Notes under the pieces: model-generated | The model's database searches: none | What the model was told of the DNA's origin: nothing | The model's input: only the letters and a program-made list of their open reading frames with translations | Program-made: the position numbers and the translations under genes | In this document: piece by piece, positions 34,634 through 44,486 of the stretch | Position numbering within the stretch: position 1 is the stretch's first letter | How the letters are laid out: the number at the start of each line of letters is the position of its first letter | NCBI RefSeq assembly: GCF_000397205.1 | Contig: NC_021237.1 | Span: forward strand, 1,489,001 to 1,553,000 | Source: Pseudomonas protegens CHA0 | GTDB lineage: Bacteria; Pseudomonadota; Gammaproteobacteria; Pseudomonadales; Pseudomonadaceae | Direction of reading: 5' to 3' | Length of the DNA: 64,000 nt

Positions 34634-37600
34634 TGGCCAGCCTCATTAGGGGTTGCAGTAGTTTCTGACAGGTCCGCTTTCCTGCGGCCCATGGACGATA
34701 CGGTGACGAAGAACAATGGCACCCAGAAGATCGCCAGGATAGTCGCGGTGAGCATACCGCCGATCACCCCAGTACCGATCGCATGCTGGCTACCCGAGCC
34801 GGCGCCCGTGGAGATGGCCAGTGGCACGACCCCGAGGACGAAGGCCAGGGAGGTCATGATGATCGGCCGCAGACGCATCCGGCAGGCTTCCACCGCGGCG
34901 TCTACCAGGCTGCGGCCCTGCTCGTGCAGTTCCTTGGCGAACTCGACGATCAGAATGGCGTTTTTCGCCGCCAGACCAATGGTCACCAACAGGCCTACCT
35001 GGAAGTACACGTCGTTGGACAGGCCGCGCATGCTGGTTGCCATCAGTGCACCGATGATCCCCAGGGGCACAACCAGCATCACTGCGATCGGAATCGACCA
35101 GCTTTCATACAGCGCTGCCAGACACAGGAACACCATCAGCAGGGACAAGGCGTACAGCGCAGGTGCCTGGGAGCCCGACAGACGTTCCTCGTAGGACAGG
35201 CCGGTCCAGGAGATACCGACACCCGCCGGCAGCTTCGCGGCAATGGCTTCGACTTCGGCCATGGCTTCACCGGTACTGTAGCCAGGGGCCGGGGCACCGA
35301 GCACTTCCATGGCTTCCACGCCGTTGTAACGGGCCAGCTTGGGCGAGCCGTAGATCCACTCGCCCTTGGCGAAGGAGGAGAACGGCACCATGGTTCCGGC
35401 GCTGTTGCGTACGTACCACTTCTTCAGGTCTTCGGGGCTCATGCGGGCACCGGCCTGACCCTGGATGTACACCTTCTTCACCCGACCACGGTCGATGAAG
35501 TCGTTGACGTAGCTACTGCCCAGGGCAATCGACAGGGTGTTGTTGATGTCGGTGAGGGTCACGCCCAGGGCACTGGCGCGCTCGTCGTCGATGGTCAACT
35601 GGTACTGCGGTTCATCGTTCAGGCCGTTCGGACGTACCTGGGACAGCACCTTGCTCTGGGCTGCCATGCCGAGGAACTGGTTGCGTGCAGCCATCAGTTT
35701 CTCATGGCCGATACCGGCGCGGTCCTGGAGGAACACGTCGAAACCGGTGGCGTTACCCAGCTCCAGTACCGCCGGAGGGGCGAAGGCGAACACCATCGCG
35801 TCACGGAAACTGAAGAAGTGCTGCTGGGCGCGGGCTGCCAGGTTGAACACGTTGTTTTCCGCGGAACGCTCGCCCCACGGCTTGAGCATGATGAAGGCCA
35901 TGCCCGAGCTCTGGCCGCGACCGGCGAAGTTGAAGCCGTTCACGGTGAACACCGAAGCCACGGTGTCCTTTTCCTTGTCCAGCAGGTAGGCGCGCATTTC
36001 GTCCACCACCACCTGGGTCCGCTCGGCACTGGAGCCGGCCGGCGTCTGTACCTGGGCGAACAGAACGCCCTGGTCTTCTTCCGGCAGGAACGCGGTCGGG
36101 ATGCGGGTGAACAGCCAGATCATGCCCAGGACGATCAGCACGTAGGCCAGCAGGTACGGAACCTTGTGGCGCAGCATGTTGCCCACGCCGCGTTCGTAGC
36201 TCTTCACGCTGCGATCGAAGGTGCGGTTGAACCAGCCGAAGAAGCCGCGCTTCTCGGTGGCGTGTTCGCCTTGCGGTACGGCCTTGAGCATGGTGGCGCA
36301 CAGGGCCGGAGTGAAGATCAGGGCAACCAGCACCGACAGGGCCATGGCCGAGACCACGGTGATCGAGAACTGCTTGTAGATCACCCCGGTGGAGCCGCTG
36401 AAGAAGGCCATTGGCAGCAGTACCGCGGACAGCACCAGGGCGATACCCACCAGGGCTCCCTGGATCTGGCCCATGGACTTTTTCGTCGCCTCCTTGGGCG
36501 ACAGCCCTTCCTCGTGCATCACCCGCTCGACGTTCTCCACCACGACGATGGCGTCGTCCACCAGCAAGCCGATGGCCAGCACCATGCCGAACATGGTCAG
36601 GGTGTTGATGCTGAAACCGGCCGCCGCAAGGATGCCGAAGGTACCCAGCAGTACCACCGGCACCGTCATGGTGGTGATCACCGTGGCGCGGAAGTTCTGC
36701 AGGAACAGGAACATCACCAGGAACACCAGGACGATCGCTTCCACCAGGGTTTCAACCACACCCTTGATGGATTCGGTCACCACCGGGGTGGTGTCATACG
36801 GGAACACCACCTTCATCCCTTGCGGGAAGAAGGGTTCCAGGTCCTTGATGGTGTTGCGCAGGGCCTTGGCGGTGTCCAGGGCGTTGGCGCCGTTGGCCAG
36901 TTTCACTGCCAGGCCGGACGCCGGCTTGCCGTTGAACTGGGCGCTGATGGCGTAGTTCTCGCCACCCAGGCCGACGTCCGCGACATCGCCCAGACGCACT
37001 TGCGAGCCGTCCTTGTTGACCTTCAGCAGGATCGCCTTGAACTGCTCGGCAGTCTGCAGGCGGGTCTTGCCGATGATGGTGGCGTTGAGTTGCTGGCCGG
37101 GCAGGGCAGGCAGGCCGCCGAGCTGGCCGGACGATACCTGGACGTTCTGCGCGGCAACCGCGGTCTTCACGTCCACCGGGGTCAGGTTGTAGTTGTTCAG
37201 CTTGGCCGGGTCGAGCCAGATCCGCATCGCGTACTGGGCACCGAATACCTGGAAGTCACCGACGCCCGCGGTCCGCGAGATCGGGTCCTGCATGTTCGAC
37301 ACGATGTAGTTCGACAGGTCGTCCTTGGACATGCTGCCGTCCTCGGAAACCACGCCGATCACCAGCAGGAAGTTCTTCACTGCCTTGGTCACGCGGATAC
37401 CCTGCTGCTGCACTTCTTGAGGCAGCAGCGGAGTGGCCAGGTTGAGCTTGTTCTGTACCTGAACCTGCGCGGTGTCCGAGTTGGTGCCCTGTTCGAAGGT
37501 CGCGGTGATGGTCATGCTGCCGTCGGAGTTACTTTCCGAGGACACATAACGCAGGTTGTCGATACCGTTGAGCTGCTGCTCGATCACCTGAACCACGGTG

Positions 37601-37776
37601 TCCTGCACGGTCTGTGCGGAAGCGCCTGGGTAGGTCACGGAGATGGCGATCGCTGGCGGCGCGATGCTCGGGTACTGGTTGATCGGCAATTTGAGGATCG
37701 ATAGAGCCCCGACCAACATGATCACCAGGGCGATTACCCAGGCGAAGATCGGACGGTCGATAAAAAATTTCGACAT
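34630..37776 (-). CDS. ttgB: RND multidrug efflux permease
   Basis: This 1048-residue HAE-1 family inner-membrane pump has 12 helices and two large periplasmic domains. It starts [20 protein letters not shown] as all AcrB/MexB relatives do. The charged helix-4 motif [18 protein letters not shown] carries the proton-relay Asp pair near 400-410, and [19 protein letters not shown] lies in the second half. It is closest in layout to P. putida TtgB, P. fluorescens EmhB and P. aeruginosa MexB. No frameshift was seen. The gap to ttgA is 3 bases. Confidence 0.96.
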   Translation of the reverse strand: MSKFFIDRPIFAWVIALVIMLVGALSILKLPINQYPSIAPPAIAISVTYPGASAQTVQDTVVQVIEQQLNGIDNLRYVSSESNSDGSMTITATFEQGTNSDTAQVQVQNKLNLATPLLPQEVQQQGIRVTKAVKNFLLVIGVVSEDGSMSKDDLSNYIVSNMQDPISRTAGVGDFQVFGAQYAMRIWLDPAKLNNYNLTPVDVKTAVAAQNVQVSSGQLGGLPALPGQQLNATIIGKTRLQTAEQFKAILLKVNKDGSQVRLGDVADVGLGGENYAISAQFNGKPASGLAVKLANGANALDTAKALRNTIKDLEPFFPQGMKVVFPYDTTPVVTESIKGVVETLVEAIVLVFLVMFLFLQNFRATVITTMTVPVVLLGTFGILAAAGFSINTLTMFGMVLAIGLLVDDAIVVVENVERVMHEEGLSPKEATKKSMGQIQGALVGIALVLSAVLLPMAFFSGSTGVIYKQFSITVVSAMALSVLVALIFTPALCATMLKAVPQGEHATEKRGFFGWFNRTFDRSVKSYERGVGNMLRHKVPYLLAYVLIVLGMIWLFTRIPTAFLPEEDQGVLFAQVQTPAGSSAERTQVVVDEMRAYLLDKEKDTVASVFTVNGFNFAGRGQSSGMAFIMLKPWGERSAENNVFNLAARAQQHFFSFRDAMVFAFAPPAVLELGNATGFDVFLQDRAGIGHEKLMAARNQFLGMAAQSKVLSQVRPNGLNDEPQYQLTIDDERASALGVTLTDINNTLSIALGSSYVNDFIDRGRVKKVYIQGQAGARMSPEDLKKWYVRNSAGTMVPFSSFAKGEWIYGSPKLARYNGVEAMEVLGAPAPGYSTGEAMAEVEAIAAKLPAGVGISWTGLSYEERLSGSQAPALYALSLLMVFLCLAALYESWSIPIAVMLVVPLGIIGALMATSMRGLSNDVYFQVGLLVTIGLAAKNAILIVEFAKELHEQGRSLVDAAVEACRMRLRPIIMTSLAFVLGVVPLAISTGAGSGSQHAIGTGVIGGMLTATILAIFWVPLFFVTVSSMGRRKADLSETTATPNEAGQ

Positions 37777-37779
37777 GGT

Positions 37780-38937
37780 TTACTCCCCTTTGCCGCCTGC
37801 AGCTTTGTCAGTTGCCTGTGCAGGGGCCGGGTTCTTCGCTGGAACGTTGGTTGCTTCGCTGGCCTTGACTTCAATGCCCGGCTTGACGAACTGCAGGCCT
37901 TCGGTGATCAGGCGATCGCCGGCTTTCAGCCCATCTTCCACCAACCACTGGCTGCCGACCGTGCGGCTGGCCTTGAGTTGACGCAGCTCGACCTTGTTAT
38001 CCGGGCCAACCACCAGGGCGGTCGGGGTGCCTTTCAGGTCGCGCGTCACGCCTTGCTGGGGAGCCAGGATCGCCGCGCTGTTCACCCCGGCTTGCAGCTG
38101 GGCGTGGACGAACATGCCAGGCAGCAGGGTGTGCTCCGGGTTCGGGAACACTGCGCGCAGGGTCACCGAGCCGGTGGTTTCGTCCACCGAGACTTCGGAG
38201 AATTCCAGCTTGCCGTCGAGCTTGTACTGGCTGCCGTCTTCCAGGGTCAGTTTGACCTTGGCGGCATTGTCGCCGACTTTCTGCAGGCGGCCGCTTTCCA
38301 GTTCGCGACGCAGTTCCAGCAGTTCCACCGAGGACTGGGTAACGTCGACGTAGATTGGGTCCAGCTGCTGGATCACGGCCATGGCATCGGCCTGGCCATT
38401 GCTCACCAGGGCGCCTTCGGTCACCGAGGAACGGCCGATTCGGCCGGTCAGTGGCGACAGCACTTTGGTGTAGCGCAGGTTGATCTGGGCGCTTTGCAGC
38501 GAGGCTTCCGACTGCAGGCGGTTGGCCACGGCAGTGTCGTATTCCTGGCGGCTTACGGCCTGTTCGTTGACCAGTTGCTTGTAGCGATCAGAAATCGACT
38601 TGGTCGATTGCAGATTAGCCTCGGCACTCTTCAGCGTTGCCTCATAGACCGATGGATCGATCTGATAAAGCTGCTGACCTTCCTTGACGTCTCCACCTTC
38701 TTTGAACAGACGCTTGAGAATGATCCCGTTTACCTGTGGGCGAACTTCGGCGATGCGGAACGCAGTGGTCCGGCCCGGGAGTTCGGAAGTCAAGGTAAAG
38801 GCTTGTGGTTGCAGGGTAACGACGCCGACCTGAGGGGCTTGAGGGGCAGGTGCCGCCTCTTCCTTTTTACATCCGCTGAGCAGCGATGCCAGGGCGACGG
38901 CAGTGACCAGAGCGGTAACAGCTGGCTTGAGTTGCAT
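37780..38937 (-). CDS. ttgA: RND efflux periplasmic adaptor lipoprotein
   Basis: The 385-residue membrane-fusion protein has a lipobox LLSGC at about residue 22, a lipoyl domain (RPQVNGIILKRLFKEGGDVKEG), an alpha-hairpin (LKSAEANLQSTKSISDRYKQ), and a beta-barrel (GKLEFSEVSVDETTGSVTLR). ATG 38937 (MQLKPAVTALV) follows GAGGA by 6 bases; an earlier in-frame start would add an unlikely leader. It opens the ttgABC operon and is divergent from its repressor gene. Confidence 0.94.
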   Translation of the reverse strand: MQLKPAVTALVTAVALASLLSGCKKEEAAPAPQAPQVGVVTLQPQAFTLTSELPGRTTAFRIAEVRPQVNGIILKRLFKEGGDVKEGQQLYQIDPSVYEATLKSAEANLQSTKSISDRYKQLVNEQAVSRQEYDTAVANRLQSEASLQSAQINLRYTKVLSPLTGRIGRSSVTEGALVSNGQADAMAVIQQLDPIYVDVTQSSVELLELRRELESGRLQKVGDNAAKVKLTLEDGSQYKLDGKLEFSEVSVDETTGSVTLRAVFPNPEHTLLPGMFVHAQLQAGVNSAAILAPQQGVTRDLKGTPTALVVGPDNKVELRQLKASRTVGSQWLVEDGLKAGDRLITEGLQFVKPGIEVKASEATNVPAKNPAPAQATDKAAGGKGE

Positions 38938-39028
38938 GAAAATCCTCGGGTCAGGCACGCAAGATGCGCACAAGAAAAGTGGAAGGGTAAAAATGCTTGG
39001 CTGAGTGGATAAGTAGCTTGCTAAGGAA

Positions 39029-39058
39029 TATACTTACGTTCATGGTTGTTTGTAAATA
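39029..39058. promoter_or_regulatory. ttgA promoter with TtgR-type operator
   Basis: On the minus strand TTTACA and TATATT are 18 bases apart, a good sigma-70 promoter for ttgA. Between and around them lies the pseudo-palindrome TATACTTACG / CGTAAGTATA facing GTTTGTAAATA, the layout known for the TtgR/EmhR operator in P. putida. Confidence 0.75.
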
Positions 39059-39202
39059 CCCCTGCGGCGTACCCATCCGGTTACAAAAGCCCCTGTAGGT
39101 GTTGAATTGTAGGCTGGGCAAACGGCACTCGAGATGCCGTTCCATATTTATTCAGAAGGTCTTCACGCATCGCTGAAAGATCCTGATCGAGGTTTTACTG
39201 CC

Positions 39203-39835
39203 ATGGTCCGTCGTACCAAAGAGGAAGCTCAAGAAACTCGCAGCCAGATACTCGAGGCCGCCGAAAAGGCCTTTTACGAGCGTGGCGTGGCGCGTACCAC
39301 CCTGGCCGACATCGCGGCGCTGGCGGGAGTCACGCGAGGTGCCATTTATTGGCACTTCAGCAACAAGGCCGACCTGGTGCAGGCCATGCTCGACAGCCTG
39401 CGTGAACCTTTGGATGAAATGGCCGCGGCCAGTGAGAATGTAGATGAAATGGACCCGTTGGGCTGCATGCGCAAGCTGCTCATTCATTTGTTTCATCAAG
39501 TTGCCCTGGACCCGAAAACCCGACGCATCAATGAAATCCTGTTTCACAAGTGCGAGTTCACCGACGAAATGTGCGACCTGCGCCGCCAGCGTCGCGCTGC
39601 CAGCCTGGACTGCAACGTACACATCGAGCTGGCGTTGCGTAATGCAGTGAATCGTGGGCAATTGCCCGAGAATCTCGATGCGGCGCGGGCAGCTATCACG
39701 TTGCATGCGTTCATCGATGGCATTCTCTACCAGTGGTTGCTGGCCCCTGACAGCTTCGCCCTGCACACCGAAGCAGAGCGCTGGATCGACATCGGGCTGG
39801 ATATGCTGCGCTTGAGCCCCAACCTCCGTCATTAA
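39203..39835 (+). CDS. ttgR: TetR-family repressor of the efflux operon
   Basis: The 210-residue TetR protein has the [29 protein letters not shown] near 34-59, which is typical of TtgR, EmhR and AcrR. The ligand domain matches TtgR-like repressors that bind flavonoids and antibiotics ([19 protein letters not shown], and [19 protein letters not shown] near 170-188). ATG 39203 ([13 protein letters not shown]) is the family start; an upstream ATG at 39134 is less likely. It is divergent from ttgABC with the operator between. Confidence 0.93.
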   Translation: MVRRTKEEAQETRSQILEAAEKAFYERGVARTTLADIAALAGVTRGAIYWHFSNKADLVQAMLDSLREPLDEMAAASENVDEMDPLGCMRKLLIHLFHQVALDPKTRRINEILFHKCEFTDEMCDLRRQRRAASLDCNVHIELALRNAVNRGQLPENLDAARAAITLHAFIDGILYQWLLAPDSFALHTEAERWIDIGLDMLRLSPNLRH

Positions 39836-39996
39836 GACAAAATGCGTAATTGAGTCCGGTTGTGTCAACATTTAAGGCGAGGGACGTTCATACCCGGGGT
39901 CGCACTTCACAATGGGGTGCTTTTATATACGGGCTTGCTGCAGGTTGATAGATAGCGAGCTACGTATTTTGTAGGGATTTTGTTGCGGGTGTGTGA

Positions 39997-40881
39997 ATGA
40001 GTGTGAGCCCTTCACCGTTCAACGGCGCGGAACACCCCATCAAGGGGATCGCCCTGATCTGCCTGGCGGTCCTGCTGTTTGCCAGCCACGACACGTTATC
40101 CAAATACCTGTCGGCTTTTTATCCCATCGTCATGGTGGTCTGGGCCCGCTATGTGGTGCACACCCTGTTGATGCTGGTGGTCTTCGTGCCGCGCAGTGGT
40201 TTCTCTGCGGTGGTGCGCACCAAGCGCCCCGGGCTGCAATTGCTGCGGGCCCTGTGCCTGATCGGCACCAGCCTGCTGTTCACCACCGGCCTGCGCTATA
40301 TACCCCTGGCAGAAGCGACCGCGGTCAACTTCCTGGCGCCCTTGCTGGTGACTGCCCTGTCGGTGCCGTTTCTGGGGGAGCGGGTCAGTCGCGCCCAGTG
40401 GCTGGCAGTGCTGGCGGGGTTCGTCGGGGTGCTGATTGTGGTGCGTCCCGGTGGCGCGTTGTTCACGCCGGCAATCCTGCTGCCGCTGGGGTCGGCGCTG
40501 TGCTTCGGCTTCTACCAGTTGCTGACCCGCAAGCTCAGTGGTGTCGACAGCCCGACCACTAGCAACTTTCTCACCGGGATCCTCAACAGCCTGATCATGA
40601 GCGCGCTGCTGCCGTTCTTTTGGAGCACGCCGACGTTGGTTCATGGGCTGTTCATGATCGGCCTGGGCACCTGCGGCATGCTCGGCCACATGTTGCTGAC
40701 CCAGGCGTTCCGCCATGCCGCGCCGGCGATGCTGGCGCCTTTCAGCTATGGGCAGATTCTTTTCGCCGGGCTCTTTGGCTACCTGATCTTCGACCATACC
40801 CCGGACCAGTACGCCCTGGTCGGTATCGCGGTCATCTGCCTCAGCGGCCTGGCGGTGGCCTGGGCCCAGCGCAAACGCTGA
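39997..40881 (+). CDS. EamA/DMT-family transporter
   Basis: This 294-residue protein has ten predicted membrane helices in two EamA repeats (LICLAVLLFASHDTLSKYL in the first, LLPLGSALCFGFYQLLTRKL in the second). LGERVSRAQWLAVLAGFVGV is the typical link between helices. It probably exports or imports a small metabolite; the substrate is unknown. ATG 39997 lies after a weak site. The 160 bases upstream hold no other gene. It is monocistronic, followed by a repeat element. Confidence 0.87.
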   Translation: MSVSPSPFNGAEHPIKGIALICLAVLLFASHDTLSKYLSAFYPIVMVVWARYVVHTLLMLVVFVPRSGFSAVVRTKRPGLQLLRALCLIGTSLLFTTGLRYIPLAEATAVNFLAPLLVTALSVPFLGERVSRAQWLAVLAGFVGVLIVVRPGGALFTPAILLPLGSALCFGFYQLLTRKLSGVDSPTTSNFLTGILNSLIMSALLPFFWSTPTLVHGLFMIGLGTCGMLGHMLLTQAFRHAAPAMLAPFSYGQILFAGLFGYLIFDHTPDQYALVGIAVICLSGLAVAWAQRKR

Positions 40882-40890
40882 ATGGCTTTC

Positions 40891-41006
40891 TGTAGCCCCT
40901 GCCGCAGTCCGCGACAAGGTCCGCAGGACCTTCATCGAACTTGAGATGATCGCGCCCCTTCGGGGCGACCGTGCGTACGCGGCCCGAGCCTGCGGCAGCG
41001 GCTACA
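40891..41006. repeat. TGTAGCCCCTGCCGCAG-type inverted-repeat element
   Basis: The left end is TGTAGCCCCTGCCGCAG and the right end CTGCGGCAGCGGCTACA, nearly perfect inverses, with internal hairpins AGGTCCGCAGGACCT and CGCCCCTTCGGGGCG. It is the best-preserved of four copies. Confidence 0.8.
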
Positions 41007-41024
41007 ACGAATGTGCAGGCCATG

Positions 41025-41057
41025 AAAAAGCCCCGGCTCGCGAGAGTCGGGGCTTTT
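41025..41057. terminator. Rho-independent terminator of the xenB operon
   Basis: AAAAAGCCCCGGCTC, loop GCG, AGAGTCGGGGCTTTTT (one G-T wobble). It lies 18 bases beyond the xenB stop on the minus strand. Confidence 0.9.
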
Positions 41058-41074
41058 TATCGAACGATGCAGGC

Positions 41075-42124
41075 TTACAGAGTCGGGTAGTCGATATAGC
41101 CGACCGGGCCCTTGCCGTAGAAGGTTTCCGGGTGCGCTTCGTTCAACGGCGCATCGGCCTTCAGGCGGGCTGGCAGGTCCGGGTTGGCGATGAAGGGCAC
41201 ACCAAAGGCCACGGCGTCAGCCTTGCCAGCGGCCAGCCAGGCGTTGGCGCTGTCCTTGGTGAAGCGTTCGTTGGCGATGTAGGGGCCGCCGAAGGCTTCT
41301 TTGAGTTGCGGGCCCAGGCTGTCGGCGCCTTCTTTCTCGCGGGAGCAGATAAAGGCGATACCGCGTTTGCCCAGCTCCCGAGCGACGTAGGTGAAGGTCT
41401 CCGCCAGGTTGGCATCACCCATGTCATGGGAGTCGGCACGTGGTGCCAGGTGCACGCCTACCCGGCCGGCACCCCAGATCTCGATGGCCGCGTCGGTGAC
41501 TTCCAGCAGCAGGCGGGCACGGTTTTCCAGGGAGCCGCCGTACTGGTCGGTACGCTGGTTGGTGCTGCTTTGCAGGAACTGGTCCAGCAGGTAGCCGTTG
41601 GCGCCGTGGATTTCCACGCCGTCGAAACCGGCGGCCTTGGCGTTTTCCGCGCCGACCCGGTAGGCGTCGACGATGTCGGCGATCTCAGCGGTTTCCAGGG
41701 CCCGCGGAGTTGGGAAGTCGGCCAGTGGGCGCACCAGGCTGACATGCCCCTTGGGCTGGAGGGCGCTGGGTGCCACCGGGGTTTCGCCGTTCAGATAGGA
41801 CGGGTGGGAGATGCGTCCGACGTGCCACAGCTGCAGGAAGATCTTGCCGCCGGCGCCGTGTACTGCCTTGGTCACATTGGCCCAGCCACGCACCTGGTCG
41901 TTGGACCAGATGCCGGGGGTGTCCGGGTAGCCCACGCCCATGGGGGTCACCGAGGTGGCCTCGCTGAGGATCAGGCCGGCGGAAGCCCGTTGTACGTAGT
42001 ACTCGGCCATCAGCGCGTTGGGTACGCGGCCGGCATCGGCGCGGCAGCGGGTCAGCGGCGCCATGATGATGCGGTTGGACAGTTCGAGATCGCCGAGTTT
42101 GATCGGATCAAAGAGAGTCGTCAT
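41075..42124 (-). CDS. xenB: Old yellow enzyme family xenobiotic/alkene reductase
   Basis: This 349-residue FMN enzyme closely resembles XenB of P. fluorescens I-C and NemA. These reduce nitro-esters, N-ethylmaleimide and activated alkenes with NADPH. Landmarks are NRIIMAPLTRCRAD (17-30), QLWHVGRISHPSYLNG near 98-113, the substrate-binding pair in FDGVEIHGANGYLLDQFLQ, and YGGSLENRARLLLEV. ATG 42124 opens MTTLFDPIKLG as in XenB. It is downstream of an MFS pump (34-base gap) and an ArsR regulator, and probably co-transcribed with them. Confidence 0.92.
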   Translation of the reverse strand: MTTLFDPIKLGDLELSNRIIMAPLTRCRADAGRVPNALMAEYYVQRASAGLILSEATSVTPMGVGYPDTPGIWSNDQVRGWANVTKAVHGAGGKIFLQLWHVGRISHPSYLNGETPVAPSALQPKGHVSLVRPLADFPTPRALETAEIADIVDAYRVGAENAKAAGFDGVEIHGANGYLLDQFLQSSTNQRTDQYGGSLENRARLLLEVTDAAIEIWGAGRVGVHLAPRADSHDMGDANLAETFTYVARELGKRGIAFICSREKEGADSLGPQLKEAFGGPYIANERFTKDSANAWLAAGKADAVAFGVPFIANPDLPARLKADAPLNEAHPETFYGKGPVGYIDYPTL

Positions 42125-42158
42125 GGAATGCAGCCTTCTTTAAGGGATAGGGAGAGGA

Positions 42159-43325
42159 TCAGTGGGTTGCAGGAGCCAGTTCGGCGTTACCGCCCTGGCG
42201 AAAGGTAATCAGCGTCACCAGCAGGGCCAGGATCGCCAGGGCCGCAGCCGCCAACGGCACGCTGGTCAGGCCGAAGCCGTGGGCGATGACGCTGCCGCCG
42301 ACCCAGGCACCCAGGGCATTGCCGATGTTGAAGGCGCCGATGTTCAGGGTCGAAACCAGGTTCGGTGCGGCCTTGCCGAAGGTCACTACGTTGACCTGCA
42401 ACGCCGGCACTGCGGCAAACGAAGCGGTGGCCCAGAGGAACAGGGTGATCTCGGTGGGGATCAGCGCCACGCTGGTCCAGGTCAGTACGGTGGAGACCAC
42501 GGCCATGGCCGCGAACACGCCGATCAGGGTGGCGCCCAGGCGCTTGTCCGCCAGTTTGCCGCCGATGATGTTGCCCAGGGTCAGGCCCAGGCCGATCAGC
42601 AGCAGGGTCCAGGTCACGCCCTTGGGCGAGACACCGGTGACATCACCGAGCAGCGGTGCAACGTAGGTGAAGAGGGTGAACATCGATGCGGCGAACAGCG
42701 CGGTCATGCTCAGGGACAGCCAGATACCCGCGCCCTTGAGGGCCGCCAACTCCGCACGCATGTCGAGTTTTTCCTCGTCGCGCTTGGCCGGCAGGAAGCG
42801 CAGCAGGCCGATCAGCGCCAGTACGCCGATCACCGTCACCACCCAGAAGGTCGAGCGCCAGCCCGCTGCCTGGCCCAGGGCGGTGCCCAGGGGCACGCCA
42901 AGGACGTTGGCCAGGGTCAGGCCGGTGAACATCAGGGCCACGGCCGAAGCGCGCTTGTTGGCGGGCACCAGGCCGGCGGCCACCACTGAACCGATACCAA
43001 AGAAGGCACCGTGGCACAGCGCGGTGATCACCCGGGCAAACATCAGCACGTTGTAATCACTGGCCAGTGCACACAGCAGGTTGCCGACAATGAAGATTCC
43101 CATCAGCGCCACCAGGGCTGCCTTGCGGGGCAGGCGGGCAGTGGCCAGGGCCATGAAGGGCGCGCCGATGGCCACCCCAAGGGCGTAGCCGGTGACCAGC
43201 CAGCCGGCGCCGGGAATCGACACCCCGAGGTCCGCCGCCACATCGGGCAGCAGGCCCATGATGACGAACTCGGTGGTACCGATGGCGAAGGCACTCAAGG
43301 CCAGGATGAGAAGCGAAAGGGGCAT
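42159..43325 (-). CDS. MFS efflux transporter (AraJ/DHA1-like)
   Basis: This 388-residue pump has 12 helices. It begins LLILALSAFAIGTTEFVIMG, the signature of the AraJ/chloramphenicol-efflux branch of DHA1 transporters. GYALGVAIGAPFMALATARLPRK is the loop 2-3 motif, and GVPLGTALGQAAGWRSTFWV is motif C. It is likely an exporter of small organics or a drug. It lies 18 bases downstream of an ArsR gene and before xenB, suggesting one electrophile-response operon. Confidence 0.87.
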   Translation of the reverse strand: MPLSLLILALSAFAIGTTEFVIMGLLPDVAADLGVSIPGAGWLVTGYALGVAIGAPFMALATARLPRKAALVALMGIFIVGNLLCALASDYNVLMFARVITALCHGAFFGIGSVVAAGLVPANKRASAVALMFTGLTLANVLGVPLGTALGQAAGWRSTFWVVTVIGVLALIGLLRFLPAKRDEEKLDMRAELAALKGAGIWLSLSMTALFAASMFTLFTYVAPLLGDVTGVSPKGVTWTLLLIGLGLTLGNIIGGKLADKRLGATLIGVFAAMAVVSTVLTWTSVALIPTEITLFLWATASFAAVPALQVNVVTFGKAAPNLVSTLNIGAFNIGNALGAWVGGSVIAHGFGLTSVPLAAAALAILALLVTLITFRQGGNAELAPATH

Positions 43326-43343
43326 TGTCGGGTCCTTGTCAGG

Positions 43344-43646
43344 TCAGAGCTGTTGGCTCATTTGCGTGAGGAACTGCTGGATGGTTTCCTCGTTGCGTTT
43401 GAAAAAATGCCATTGGCCGACTTTCCGGCTGCTGATCAGGCCTGCGCGTTGCAAGGTGGCGAGGTGGGCGGACACGGTCGACTGCGACAGGCCGCAGCGT
43501 TGGTCGATCTGCCCGGCGCAGACGCCGTGCTCATTGCTGTGAGCCTGATCGGGAAATTCGACAGTCGGGTCTTTCAGCCAGCGCAGGATTTCCCTGCGAA
43601 CCGGATGTGCCAGGGCTTTTATTATTTCGTCGAGGTCGAGGGACAT
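43344..43646 (-). CDS. ArsR-family winged-helix repressor
   Basis: This 100-residue regulator has KALAHPVRREILRWLKDP at 10-27 and the recognition helix CGLSQSTVSAHLATLQRAGLI near 51-71. There is no metal-binding ELCVCDL box; cysteines occur only at HGVCAGQ and RCGLS. It may sense an organic ligand or redox state rather than arsenic. It starts the ArsR-MFS-xenB operon and probably represses it through inverted repeats in the 150 bases upstream. Confidence 0.9.
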   Translation of the reverse strand: MSLDLDEIIKALAHPVRREILRWLKDPTVEFPDQAHSNEHGVCAGQIDQRCGLSQSTVSAHLATLQRAGLISSRKVGQWHFFKRNEETIQQFLTQMSQQL

Positions 43647-43674
43647 GGCGGTGCTCGTTTTTTGTGAAACGTTG

Positions 43675-43758
43675 TATCGCGATGAAGCGAAATTTAAATC
43701 GTTATTTCGCGATATACCAATATGATTTTGGTCTTAAATCATTACTTATCGGTATATC
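43675..43758. promoter_or_regulatory. Candidate ArsR operators upstream of the xenB operon
   Basis: Two inverted repeats are present: TATCGCGA (43675-43682) with TCGCGATA (43707-43714), and GATATACC (43711-43718) with GGTATATC (43751-43758). They lie in the AT-rich gap between the divergent ArsR and acpH genes. Which regulator uses them is inference. Confidence 0.5.
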
Positions 43759-43799
43759 GGGTTATAACGATATGTTGGTCGCAGTGCTAAGCTGCGTCC

Positions 43800-44381
43800 A
43801 TGAATTATCTCGCACATCTGCACCTTGGCGGCCAGCGCCCGGGTCAATTACTCGGCAGCCTGTATGGCGATTTCGTCAAGGGACGCCTGCAAGGGCAGTT
43901 TTCGCCCGAGGTCGAGGCGGCGATCCAGCTGCATCGGCGCATCGATACCTACACTGACAGTCACCCGCTGGTGGTGGCGGCGCTGTCGCGTTTCTCCCTG
44001 ACGCGAAGGCGTTACGCCGGCATCGTCATCGACGTGTTCTTCGACCATTGTCTGGCCCGGGACTGGCAGCATTACGCCGACCGGCCCCTGCCGCTGTTCA
44101 CCGCCGAGGTGTACCGGGTGCTGGCGGCCGAGCCGCAGTTGCCGGCGCGGCTGGCGCAGATTGCGCCTTACATGGCGGCGGATGACTGGCTGGGTTCCTA
44201 TCGCGAGTTCGCGGTGCTGGAGCAGGTGTTGCGGGGGATTGCTCGGCGCCTGTCACGGCCAGAGGAGCTGACCGCGGCGATGGTCGAGCTGGAACGGCTG
44301 TATGAACCGTTGAGCGAAGACTTCCGCGCTTTCTACCCGCAATTGCAGGCATTCGCCGCGCAGCACATCCAATTGCCCTGA
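43800..44381 (+). CDS. acpH: Acyl-carrier-protein phosphodiesterase
   Basis: This 193-residue HD-fold hydrolase removes 4'-phosphopantetheine from holo-ACP. It begins MNYLAHLHLGGQRPGQLLGS, diagnostic of AcpH, followed by LYGDFVKGRL, LHRRIDTYTDSHPLV near 49-63 and the metal-binding IVIDVFFDHCLARDW near 79-93. The length is normal. It is divergent from the ArsR operon and shares its AT-rich upstream region. Confidence 0.92.
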   Translation: MNYLAHLHLGGQRPGQLLGSLYGDFVKGRLQGQFSPEVEAAIQLHRRIDTYTDSHPLVVAALSRFSLTRRRYAGIVIDVFFDHCLARDWQHYADRPLPLFTAEVYRVLAAEPQLPARLAQIAPYMAADDWLGSYREFAVLEQVLRGIARRLSRPEELTAAMVELERLYEPLSEDFRAFYPQLQAFAAQHIQLP

Positions 44382-44394
44382 CTCACGATGGCTG

Positions 44395-44480
44395 TTGTAG
44401 GAGCTGGCTTGCCAGCGAAGGTGCTCTCATGACCGACGCAGGTTTCAAGGGCCTTTTCGCCGGCAAGCCGGCTCCTGCAG
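44395..44480. repeat. REP pair between acpH and olsA
   Basis: GTAGGAGCTGGCTTGCCAGC (44397-44416) and the inverse GCCGGCAAGCCGGCTCCTGC (44459-44478) face each other between two convergent genes. Confidence 0.88.
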
Positions 44481-44486
44481 AGAGTT

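Noticed and set aside
34783..37704. 973-codon plus-strand open frame opposite ttgB
   Set aside because: It is a shadow of a full-length RND permease and shows no own motifs.
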